NCBI GenBank assembly: GCA_019090185.1
Contig: JAHRWJ010000198.1
Span: 1 to 5,385, forward strand
Direction of reading: 5' to 3'
DNA: 5,385 bases
From: Immundisolibacteraceae bacterium
GTDB taxonomy: Bacteria; Pseudomonadota; Gammaproteobacteria; Immundisolibacterales; Immundisolibacteraceae
Shown here: positions 1-5,385 of the stretch, one piece after another
Layout of the letters: each line of letters opens with the position of its first letter
Position numbering within the stretch: position 1 is the first letter of the stretch
Made by a program: the position numbers and the translations under genes
Notes under the pieces: generated by a model
The model's input: the letters and a program-made list of their open reading frames with translations, nothing else
Database searches by the model: none
What the model was told of the DNA's origin: nothing

Positions 1-112
1 AAAAAACTAAAGTAATTATCAGCGGTTCCGACACTGACTAAAAATATCATCCGAAAATATTGTTTACCAGAACCAACTCAGCGACTAATAACTTTAACCA
101 GCAGAGCAGATA
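1..112. other. Noncoding leader upstream of moaC
   Basis: This AT-rich stretch before moaC holds no coding region I can support. A weak promoter-like pair (TTGTTT at 60-65 and ACTAAT at 84-89, 18 bp apart) is the best I find, and it matches the sigma-70 consensus poorly. Too little sequence is present to judge whether a Moco riboswitch or an upstream gene lies to the left of the window. Confidence 0.5.
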
Positions 113-589
113 ATGACTAAATTAACCCACTTTAATGACAGCGGCGAAGCCCACATGGTTGATGTTGGCGATAAAGACGAAACCGACCGCCACGCCACCG
201 CTAGCGGCATTATCACCATGGACTCAACAACCCTGATGATGGTGGCCGACGGTGAGCACAAAAAGGGCGATGTGCTTGGCGTGGCACGACTTGCTGGCAT
301 TATGGCGGCAAAAAAAACCCCCGACCTGGTGCCCTTGTGCCATCCAATCGCTATCACGGCCATTGATCTTGATCTGGAAATCACCCCCGAACAATCTGGC
401 GTCATCTGCCACGCTACCGTATCAACACGTGGTCGAACCGGTGTTGAGATGGAGGCCCTTACCGCCGTACAAGTTGCCCTGCTGACGGTCTACGACATGT
501 GTAAATCTGTCGACAAAGCCATGATCATCAATCAGGTACGTTTGGAAGAAAAAACCGGCGGTAAATCAGGTAACTGGCACCGAGGCTAG
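113..589 (+). CDS. moaC: Cyclic pyranopterin monophosphate synthase MoaC
   Basis: MoaC catalyses the second step of molybdenum cofactor synthesis in the cytoplasm, converting the 3',8-cyclo-GTP product of MoaA into cyclic pyranopterin monophosphate. The 158-residue protein matches the usual family length (E. coli about 161) and runs from the N-terminal [13 protein letters not shown] segment to the C-terminal GGKSG motif. Visible family motifs are HKKGDV (49-54, with the catalytic Lys51), PLCHP (74-78, His77), GVEMEAL (110-116) and YDMCK (127-131, Asp128 and Lys131). All catalytic residues known from E. coli MoaC are therefore present at the same numbers. The ATG at 113 gives an N-terminus that aligns with E. 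coli and has a modest AGAG Shine-Dalgarno six bases upstream. No moaA, moaD or moaE lies in the window, so the gene looks separate from other moa genes on its downstream side. The following gene is convergent, with 34 bp between the two stop codons and no clear terminator. Confidence 0.97.
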   Translation: MTKLTHFNDSGEAHMVDVGDKDETDRHATASGIITMDSTTLMMVADGEHKKGDVLGVARLAGIMAAKKTPDLVPLCHPIAITAIDLDLEITPEQSGVICHATVSTRGRTGVEMEALTAVQVALLTVYDMCKSVDKAMIINQVRLEEKTGGKSGNWHRG

Positions 590-623
590 AAACTCAAACA
601 CCAACCTTCTTTAAAGCAGCAAG

Positions 624-1136
624 CTACTCGACAATTAAACCCCGGTTGCGGTGCCAATCTTCCAGCGACTCTATTGAATCGATGATGTCATCAATGGTTT
701 TGCCACTAAAATCATAGACCTTGTCAACTTCATTGACCGACGGAATCGGCACCCATTCGGGCGCATGCTCAACAAAAATATGATTCCGCTCCGGCGCATT
801 GGGTAGCGGTGTATCGATGCAGGAGGCATTGGGATGAAACATCTCTGGCCAGCGCGGATCCCAAACCCATAGAGCGGTACCGCACTCCCGGCAAAAAACC
901 CGAAACCCTGGGCTACGTTCACTGCGCTCAGGGTCCATCCATGCCTGATATTTACCTATATGGCTCTCCCCCTGAATCTTCAGGGAATCATAATTAGCCA
1001 TAATATTGATAGCAAACCCACCGCCGCCGCCAAGCTTACGACAAATACTGCAGTAACAGTGCATGTAAGGATAGGGCGCGTGGGTGGTCGCGGAAAAACT
1101 TACTGCCCCACAGTGGCAAGAACCGGCTAGCAACAT
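624..1136 (-). CDS. GFA/CENP-V domain zinc-binding protein of unknown substrate
   Basis: This 170-residue protein belongs to the glutathione-dependent formaldehyde-activating (GFA, CENP-V/Mss4-like) fold. The family signature is clear: SCHCGAV at 6-12 (Cys7, Cys9), CYCSICRK at 27-34 (Cys27, Cys29, Cys32) and FCRECGTAL at 81-89 (Cys82, Cys85). By family analogy Cys7, Cys9, Cys82 and Cys85 form a structural zinc site, and Cys27, Cys29 and Cys32 form a second metal or glutathione-linked site. No signal peptide or membrane segment is seen, so it is probably cytoplasmic. The length is typical for the family, with a C-terminal tail from about residue 130 that I cannot assign. Many GFA-fold proteins have no shown formaldehyde activity, and no formaldehyde dehydrogenase gene is nearby, so the substrate is left open. 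It follows argF by 35 bp on the same strand, which suggests readthrough from the arginine genes. The ATG at 1136 is fixed by an excellent Shine-Dalgarno. Confidence 0.88.
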   Translation of the reverse strand: MLLAGSCHCGAVSFSATTHAPYPYMHCYCSICRKLGGGGGFAINIMANYDSLKIQGESHIGKYQAWMDPERSERSPGFRVFCRECGTALWVWDPRWPEMFHPNASCIDTPLPNAPERNHIFVEHAPEWVPIPSVNEVDKVYDFSGKTIDDIIDSIESLEDWHRNRGLIVE

Positions 1137-1141
1137 AACAA

Positions 1142-1147
1142 CCTCCT
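1142..1147 (-). promoter_or_regulatory. Strong Shine-Dalgarno of the GFA gene
   Basis: On the minus strand the sequence reads GAGGAGG, five bases before the ATG at 1136. It is a full match to the anti-Shine-Dalgarno core and is clearly stronger than the ribosome sites of the other genes here. It fixes the start and suggests efficient independent initiation rather than coupling to argF. Confidence 0.85.
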
Positions 1148-1171
1148 CAGCAAACCATCTATCAATTCAAG

Positions 1172-2071
1172 TTAGGATAATAACAGTTCGACAAGCGCCT
1201 TCTGAGCATGCAATCGATTTTCGGCCTCATCCCAAACCACGCTCTGAGGACCATCAATCACCTCAGCAGTCACTTCCTGACCCCTATATGCCGGTAAGCA
1301 GTGCATGAACAGAGCATCGCTGGCCGCGCTCTGCATAAACGCCTGATCGACCTGGTAGGGTTTAAACAACTCGGCACGATCATTCTTCTCATCTTCCTGA
1401 CCCATACTGGCCCAGGTATCGGTAACCACCAAGTCAGCGCCTTTACTCGCCCCAGGGTCCGAATCCCAATTGACGTGACTCGATGTCTGGGCTAACAAAG
1501 TCTCGTTGGGTCGATTCGACTCAGGTGTAATGACATCCAGCTCAAAATCAAACAGCTGCGCTGCGTTCATCCAGGAGTGACAGACATTATTGCCATCTCC
1601 GATCCAGACCGCCCGACGCCCTGTAATATCTCCACGCCGCTCCTGCCAGGTGAGCATATCCGCCAATAACTGGCAGGGATGATAGCTATCAGTCAGGGCA
1701 TTAATCACCGGTACCTGCGAGTGCGCGGCAAATTTTTCTACCCGGTCATGACCCGTGGTACGGATCACCACGATATCAACCATACGCGAGATTACCCGGG
1801 CAGAATCCTCGATACTTTCGCCACGACCTAACTGGGTGTCCCGAGGAGACAAAAACAGTGCATGGCCACCAAAATGAGCCATACCGGTTTCAAATGAAAT
1901 CCGGGTTCGAGTAGAGGACTTCTCAAAGATCATCCCCATCACCTGGCGTTTTAAAGTGACTGGGTACTGACCGTTTTTTAGTGCCGCCTTAAGCTCACCC
2001 GCGCGGATAATTAATTGTTTTAACTCAGTAGGCGAAAGATCCTTCAAGGTCAAAAAATGACGAACAGTCAT
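1172..2071 (-). CDS. argF: Ornithine carbamoyltransferase, anabolic
   Basis: ArgF transfers the carbamoyl group of carbamoyl phosphate to ornithine, giving citrulline in cytoplasmic arginine synthesis. The 299-residue length fits the short bacterial anabolic form. In order one sees the carbamoyl-phosphate motif FEKSSTRTR (49-57), Arg104, HPCQ (131-134), the GDGNNV turn opening the ornithine domain (158-163), DTWASMG (218-224, with the ornithine-contacting Asp, Ser and Met) and HCLPAYRG (257-264, catalytic Cys258). Arg286 lies in the terminal ENRLHAQKA segment. The more usual form of the last motif is HCLPAHRG; Tyr262 is a mild variant and the catalytic residues are intact. The start overlaps the argD stop as ATGA (2068-2071), a geometry typical of translational coupling; a GGAG lies about ten bases upstream inside argD. 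The catabolic arcB form is less likely because argD is adjacent and no arcA or arcC is present. Confidence 0.96.
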   Translation of the reverse strand: MTVRHFLTLKDLSPTELKQLIIRAGELKAALKNGQYPVTLKRQVMGMIFEKSSTRTRISFETGMAHFGGHALFLSPRDTQLGRGESIEDSARVISRMVDIVVIRTTGHDRVEKFAAHSQVPVINALTDSYHPCQLLADMLTWQERRGDITGRRAVWIGDGNNVCHSWMNAAQLFDFELDVITPESNRPNETLLAQTSSHVNWDSDPGASKGADLVVTDTWASMGQEDEKNDRAELFKPYQVDQAFMQSAASDALFMHCLPAYRGQEVTAEVIDGPQSVVWDEAENRLHAQKALVELLLS

Positions 2072-3288
2072 TCCTGCGTTGCTCCGTCGTCAGCCACAAA
2101 TTCAAGCACCAGTTGAGCGACACCATCGGCCAACTCAGCAAGTTGCTCGGTGGTAATAATCAGCGCTGGAATCAATCGAATGATGTTGCCCGCAGCCACG
2201 TTAATGAGCAGACCACGCTCAAGTGCGCGAGCCACTAACTCACCGCAAGGCCTATCAAGCTCTACGCCAACAAGCAACCCAGCCCCGCGGACCTCGACCA
2301 CCCCATCACAGCCCTGTAATTTATCGGTTAGCAGCTGACGAAACTGCTTTCCTTTTATTGCCACCTGCCCCGGAATGTCCTCTGCCTTCATAATCGACAG
2401 GGTTTCAAGTGCCGCTCGACAAGCCAGCGGATTGCCACCAAAGGTACTACCGTGATGGCCTGCCTGCATTAATCCCGTTGCAGCGCCGGACACCAGGCAA
2501 GCACCTATAGGAACGCCATTGGCCAGCGCCTTGGCAACGGTCATCACATCGGGCATCGTGGCTGAATTTTCACCTGTCCTCTGAAAAGCAAACCAGCTGC
2601 CACAACGGCCCATGCCAGATTGAATTTCATCGAGCATCATCAACCAACCGTGCTGATCGCAGATCTGCCGTATGGAGGTTAAATAATCAGCCCCTGGAAC
2701 ATTAACCCCACCCTCACCCTGAACCGGCTCTACCAGTATCGCCACCACGTCTGGATTGAGCTCAGCCACTCGTTGGATCCCATCAACATCATCAAAGGGA
2801 ACCCGCACGAAACCGCTTACTAACGGCTCAAAACCAACGTGAACTTTACGATTACCAGTCGCCGACAGGGTCGCCATGGTGCGGCCATGGAAACTATGTT
2901 CAGCGACAATAATCAGCGGGTTTTCGATACCTTTAGCGTGACCATGAAGGCGAGCCAATTTAATCGCAGCTTCATTGGCTTCTGCACCCGAGTTACCAAA
3001 AAACACCTGGTCCATACCGGATAGCTGGCACAACTGATCGGCCAACGCTTGCTGCAATGGAATCTGATAAAGATTAGAGGTATGCAACAACTGTGATGCC
3101 TGATCTGCAATCACCGCTGCGATTTTTGGGTGCGCATGGCCCAGATTACAGACCGATATTCCGGCCACCCCATCCAGGTAACGACGCCCGGCGTCATCTA
3201 TCAGCCAAACCCCCTCGCCTTTAACGAAGGAAACCGGTAGCCGAGCATAGGTCGGCATCAATGTATTTTTCACACTATTAGCCATCAT
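2068..3288 (-). CDS. argD: Acetylornithine aminotransferase (class III, PLP)
   Basis: ArgD is a cytoplasmic PLP enzyme that interconverts N-acetylglutamate semialdehyde and N-acetylornithine with glutamate as amino donor. In many bacteria it also serves as succinyldiaminopimelate aminotransferase for lysine synthesis. The 406 residues equal the length of E. coli ArgD. Class III motifs are complete: GNSGAEANEAAIK (98-110, phosphate cup), HSFHGRT (131-137), EPVQGEGG (187-194), LDEIQSG (219-225, Asp220 facing the pyridine nitrogen), AKALANGVPIGA (252-263, with Lys253 as the Schiff-base lysine) and STFGGNP (281-287). The segment RTGENSATMPD (237-247) looks a few residues longer than in homologues I recall. 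Two tandem ATG codons are possible starts, 3288 and 3285; a weak GGGTGG is spaced better for the second. The leader holds a terminator-like hairpin. A succinylornithine aminotransferase (AstC) role is less likely given the coupling to argF. Confidence 0.95.
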   Translation of the reverse strand: MMANSVKNTLMPTYARLPVSFVKGEGVWLIDDAGRRYLDGVAGISVCNLGHAHPKIAAVIADQASQLLHTSNLYQIPLQQALADQLCQLSGMDQVFFGNSGAEANEAAIKLARLHGHAKGIENPLIIVAEHSFHGRTMATLSATGNRKVHVGFEPLVSGFVRVPFDDVDGIQRVAELNPDVVAILVEPVQGEGGVNVPGADYLTSIRQICDQHGWLMMLDEIQSGMGRCGSWFAFQRTGENSATMPDVMTVAKALANGVPIGACLVSGAATGLMQAGHHGSTFGGNPLACRAALETLSIMKAEDIPGQVAIKGKQFRQLLTDKLQGCDGVVEVRGAGLLVGVELDRPCGELVARALERGLLINVAAGNIIRLIPALIITTEQLAELADGVAQLVLEFVADDGATQE

Positions 3289-3321
3289 CGGCCACCCAAA
3301 ATAGTCGTCCAGAAAAGCAAA

Positions 3322-3341
3322 GGGCAGCGTGTATGCTGCCC
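3322..3341 (-). terminator. Terminator-like hairpin in the argD leader
   Basis: A perfect 7-bp stem, GGGCAGC (3322-3328) and GCTGCCC (3335-3341), encloses a 6-nt loop. On the minus strand it is followed by TTTGCTTTTCT, giving the look of an imperfect Rho-independent terminator about 35 bases before the argD ATG. On the plus strand TTTTT comes only after a 9-base gap and no plus gene ends here. An outer pairing of ATAGTC (3301-3306) with GACTAT (3356-3361) could enclose the hairpin. Since no minus-strand gene ends upstream, an attenuator or mRNA-stabilising role in the argD leader is the simplest reading. This is inference. Confidence 0.4.
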
Positions 3342-3437
3342 CCAGAGGAATTTTTGACTATAACATAGAGACTATCCGGGTCCGCTAAATTTTCTGCGAC
3401 GGCATGATTTGTTCGAATTGCATCGATGTTTTGGTTG

Positions 3438-3445
3438 ACGCTGCC
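3438..3445 (-). promoter_or_regulatory. Possible competing (antiterminator-like) arm in the argD leader
   Basis: On the minus strand this reads GGCAGCGT, a perfect 8-bp complement of ACGCTGCC at 3330-3323, which contains most of the 3' arm of the leader hairpin. If the leader is transcribed from upstream of 3445, this arm could capture the 3' arm and prevent the 7-bp hairpin. An 8-bp match at this distance may arise by chance. Confidence 0.25.
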
Positions 3446-3500
3446 AACACAAGTTTGCATGCTGCTTACTCAGCTAAAGTCATAACGACAATCTGAAAAT

Positions 3501-3513
3501 TAAGGAACCCTTA
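3501..3513. repeat. Short dyad TAAGG-aac-CCTTA
   Basis: A 5-bp inverted repeat with a 3-base spacer overlaps a TATAAA at 3512-3517. It may be an operator or chance; no matching -35 element lies 17 bp upstream of the TATAAA. Confidence 0.3.
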
Positions 3514-3559
3514 TAAACGGCCAAGGCTCTAACCGGTCAAGAAATATTATCCAGCCGCC

Positions 3560-3590
3560 TTGAACGAGTTAGAAGGAAACCAGATATACA
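3560..3590 (+). promoter_or_regulatory. Candidate clpS-clpA promoter
   Basis: TTGAAC (3560-3565) and TATACA (3585-3590) resemble sigma-70 elements, each with four or five consensus bases, but their 19-bp spacing is longer than ideal. This is the best plus-strand pair I find between 3480 and clpS and would leave a leader of about 135 bases. It is weak and could be chance. Confidence 0.25.
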
Positions 3591-3602
3591 TAGAGACGAA
3601 CA

Positions 3603-3615
3603 CCGCTTATAGCGG
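3603..3615. repeat. Short dyad CCGCT-tat-AGCGG
   Basis: A perfect 5-bp inverted repeat with a 3-base loop lies just downstream of the candidate clpS promoter. It could form a small RNA hairpin in the clpS leader or act as a protein-binding site. No T-run follows it, so it is not a terminator. Confidence 0.35.
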
Positions 3616-3682
3616 ACTAAACAGACTGATTAGGCCACTCATTAACCCTTACTGAGTCGCCGAAACGGCCAACCTTAGGGAC

Positions 3683-3698
3683 TGACCTGGATAGGTCA
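3683..3698. repeat. Dyad TGACCT-ggat-AGGTCA upstream of clpS
   Basis: A perfect 6-bp inverted repeat with a 4-base spacer ends 34 bases before the clpS ATG. The form suits either a dimeric regulator's operator or a stable RNA stem-loop in the clpS leader. It has no following T-run, so terminator is unlikely. I do not recognise the binding protein. Confidence 0.45.
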
Positions 3699-3732
3699 TC
3701 AACAATCAACCAGAGCCAGCGAGACCAGTTGA

Positions 3733-4053
3733 ATGCCATCTAAACCGACCACCCAGGACCACGACGACCTGGACTTACAGGAACAAAAAAGTGAGCTTAA
3801 ACCCCCACCGTTATATAAAGTGGTGCTGTTAAATGACGACTACACTCCTATGGAGTTTGTTGTTTACATCCTCGAACACTTTTTTGGATTAGGTCGGGAA
3901 CAAGCGACACAGGTAATGCTCCATGTTCATACCAAAGGCAAGGGAGTCTGCGGGATTTATACCAGTGAAATTGCCGAAACCAAAGTCGCTCAAGTTAATG
4001 ATTTTGCTCGTGAAAACGAGCATCCCCTGAAATGTGAAATGGAATCCGCCTGA
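3733..4053 (+). CDS. clpS: ClpS, N-end rule adaptor for ClpAP
   Basis: ClpS binds proteins with N-terminal Leu, Phe, Tyr or Trp and hands them to ClpA for degradation by ClpAP in the cytoplasm; it also inhibits ClpA action on SsrA-tagged substrates. At 106 residues it has exactly the E. coli length and numbering. A mobile acidic N-terminal tail (1-22) precedes the folded core beginning KPPPLYKV. The N-degron pocket is intact: Asn34, Asp35, Asp36 and Met40 in [11 protein letters not shown], and His66 in HVHTKGKG. The surface that contacts the ClpA N-domain, [12 protein letters not shown], and the terminal [15 protein letters not shown] are conserved. The ATG at 3733 is supported by this co-linearity; only a weak GAGACC Shine-Dalgarno lies before it. 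clpA starts one base after the stop, so the two are surely co-transcribed. Confidence 0.97.
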   Translation: MPSKPTTQDHDDLDLQEQKSELKPPPLYKVVLLNDDYTPMEFVVYILEHFFGLGREQATQVMLHVHTKGKGVCGIYTSEIAETKVAQVNDFARENEHPLKCEMESA

Positions 4054-4054
4054 T

Positions 4055-5385
4055 ATGCTCAGTCACGAACTAGAATTCACACTTAACCAGGCTTTTAAAC
4101 AGGCTAAAGAGGATCGTCACGAATACATGACGGTCGAGCACCTGTTACTGATGTTGCTCGACAGCCCATCTGCAGCAGCGATCTTAAGGGCCTGTGGGGC
4201 TGACCTCGAACCGTTAAAAAACGAAATTGACACCTTTATTAAAGAGCACTCGCCGCTGATCGCGGATAACAATGACGATCAGGAAGTACAACCGACCATC
4301 GGCTTCCAGCGAGTCCTACAGCGCTCCATGTTTCATGTGCAGGCATCAGGCAAACAGGAGGTCACCGGGGCAAATGTGCTTGTGGCCATATTCAGCGAAA
4401 AAGATTCCCATGCCGTCTATCTACTCAACAAATACGGTGTCACCCGACTGGATGTAGTCGAGCATTTGTCCCACGGCGAAGAAGAGAAAGAGAGCGGCGG
4501 CAGCGGCGCAGGCCCTAACGGTGAACCGACTATTGATGACGAATCAAACAAGTCTGCGTTACAGCAATTTACGGTCAACCTCAACGAAGAGGCCGAACAG
4601 GGCCGAATTGACCCGTTAATTGGCCGCGCGGCTGAACTTGACCGCACCATGAAAATCCTCTGCCGACGGCGCAAAAATAACCCGCTCTATGTCGGCGAAG
4701 CTGGCGTGGGTAAAACGGCCATCGCCGAAGGGCTGGCTCGGCGGATTTTTGAGGATGATGTGCCTGAGGCGCTCGCTGATGCCACCATCTACTCACTGGA
4801 CATGGGTGCATTACTGGCGGGTACCAAATATCGTTGCGATTTTGAGAAGCGTCTGAAAGCGGTGCTCAAAGAGCTTGACGACATTGACGGCTCGGTACTT
4901 TTTATTGATGAAATCCACACCATTATTGGTGCCGGAGCTGCCTCCGGCGGTGTCATGGATACCTCCAACCTGATTAAACCAATGCTCGCTTCGGGCAAAC
5001 TCAAATGTATCGGGTCAACCACCTACCAGGAATATCGGGGTATTTTCGAAAAAGATCGCGCGCTTGCGCGTCGTTTTCAAAAAATCGATGTCCCAGAGCC
5101 ATCGGTGCCTGAAACCGTGCAGATCCTTAAAGGGCTTAAATCGGCCTATGAAGCCCATCACGGTATTCGCTACACCCAGGCAGCACTGCAAGGCGCTGCA
5201 GAACTTGCTGACCGCTATATCACCGAACGTTTCCTGCCGGACAAGGCGATCGATGTGATCGATGAGGCTGGTGCGGCACAAAAAATAGTGAACCCTGGCA
5301 AGCGCAAAAAAACCATCGGGCTTAGCGATATTGAAAAAATCGTTGCGGCTATCGCGCGAATACCCCCGAAACAGGTTTCCAGCAC
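4055..5385 (+). CDS. clpA: ClpA, AAA+ unfoldase of ClpAP (partial, 3' end outside window)
   Basis: ClpA is a hexameric AAA+ unfoldase that unfolds substrates and threads them into ClpP. The window holds 443 codons of about 755, still open at the right edge. The double-Clp N-domain, where ClpS docks, spans about residues 1-140 (EYMTVEHLLL; FQRVLQRSMFHVQ). An acidic, glycine-rich linker follows (141-166). The first AAA+ module has Walker A GEAGVGKT (214-221, Lys220), Walker B LFIDEIH (Asp285, Glu286), sensor-1 Thr323 in IGSTTYQE, and the arginine pair Arg339-Arg340 in DRALARRF. Numbering matches E. coli throughout this module. The sequence ends at IARIPPKQVSS, just before the second AAA+ module, so D2 and the ClpP-binding loop cannot be judged. 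An oddity is pore loop 1: KYRC at 258-261, where the family has KYRG. The start is one base after clpS, with GGAA ten bases upstream. The N-domain and single-base spacing to clpS separate it from ClpB and ClpC. Confidence 0.97.
   Translation, partial: MLSHELEFTLNQAFKQAKEDRHEYMTVEHLLLMLLDSPSAAAILRACGADLEPLKNEIDTFIKEHSPLIADNNDDQEVQPTIGFQRVLQRSMFHVQASGKQEVTGANVLVAIFSEKDSHAVYLLNKYGVTRLDVVEHLSHGEEEKESGGSGAGPNGEPTIDDESNKSALQQFTVNLNEEAEQGRIDPLIGRAAELDRTMKILCRRRKNNPLYVGEAGVGKTAIAEGLARRIFEDDVPEALADATIYSLDMGALLAGTKYRCDFEKRLKAVLKELDDIDGSVLFIDEIHTIIGAGAASGGVMDTSNLIKPMLASGKLKCIGSTTYQEYRGIFEKDRALARRFQKIDVPEPSVPETVQILKGLKSAYEAHHGIRYTQAALQGAAELADRYITERFLPDKAIDVIDEAGAAQKIVNPGKRKKTIGLSDIEKIVAAIARIPPKQVSS

Larger units (their letters stand above)
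3289..3732. other. Divergent intergenic region between argD and clpS
   Basis: This 444-bp stretch must carry the promoters for argD (leftward) and clpS-clpA (rightward). I find no convincing gene in it. Near argD it holds a GC-rich hairpin with a competing upstream repeat. Nearer clpS it holds three short dyads and a 10-bp direct repeat, AAACGGCCAA, at 3515-3524 and 3663-3672. No cold-shock gene cspD is present, although cspD is the usual divergent neighbour of clpS in many gammaproteobacteria. No convincing E. coli-type ARG box or Pseudomonas-type ArgR site was seen. Confidence 0.6.

Noticed and set aside
94..405. Minus-strand frame opposite moaC
   Set aside because: It is antisense to a fully conserved moaC and shows no domain; it is a shadow of the real gene.
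590..623. Terminator between convergent moaC and the GFA gene
   Set aside because: Only the small palindrome CTTTAAAG is present, with no GC-rich stem and T-run on either strand.
2839..3024. Plus-strand frame inside argD
   Set aside because: It is antisense to conserved argD codons, with no ribosome site or family resemblance.
3289..3480. ArgR operator before argD
   Set aside because: No TGAAT/ATTCA-type ARG box was found. A CGTCGC on the minus strand near 3402-3397 resembles part of the Pseudomonas ArgR half-site, but the rest of the half-site and its second copy do not fit.
3404..3496. Plus-strand 30-codon frame starting MICSNCIDV
   Set aside because: It has no ribosome site, is very short, lies opposite the argD leader, and shows no recognisable family.
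4417..5281. Several minus-strand frames opposite clpA
   Set aside because: They are low-complexity or featureless antisense shadows of a continuous, strongly conserved ClpA frame.

Overview
The window looks like ordinary chromosome of a non-enteric gammaproteobacterium. The evidence is protein resemblance: ClpS and ClpA follow the E. coli proteins almost residue for residue, while argD and argF form a close pair in a layout unlike that of enterics. A Pseudomonas-like or marine (Cellvibrionales-like) lineage is my inference from recalled sequences, not from a search. Base composition is near balanced and coding density is high. I see no insertion sequence, integrase, CRISPR array, tRNA or rRNA.

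Layout. Bases 1-112 are noncoding. moaC (113-589, +) makes cyclic pyranopterin monophosphate for molybdenum cofactor. It converges across 34 bp on a minus-strand block, read from right to left: argD (3288-2068), argF (2071-1172) and a GFA/CENP-V-fold zinc protein gene (1136-624). argD and argF overlap by 4 bp (ATGA), and the GFA gene starts 35 bp after argF with a strong Shine-Dalgarno. A 444-bp noncoding region (3289-3732) separates argD from the divergent pair clpS (3733-4053, +) and clpA (4055 to beyond the window end, +), which are 1 bp apart.

How the genes work together. ArgD and ArgF carry out the acetylornithine-forming transamination and the ornithine-to-citrulline step of arginine synthesis. 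ClpS delivers proteins bearing N-terminal degrons to ClpA, which unfolds them for the ClpP protease. MoaC stands alone here. The role of the GFA protein is unknown; its position suggests only co-transcription with the arginine genes.

No undescribed system is evident. The points most worth a second look are a Gly-to-Cys change in the first pore loop of ClpA (KYRC instead of KYRG), an attenuator-like set of competing inverted repeats in the argD leader, and a perfect 6-bp dyad just upstream of clpS.
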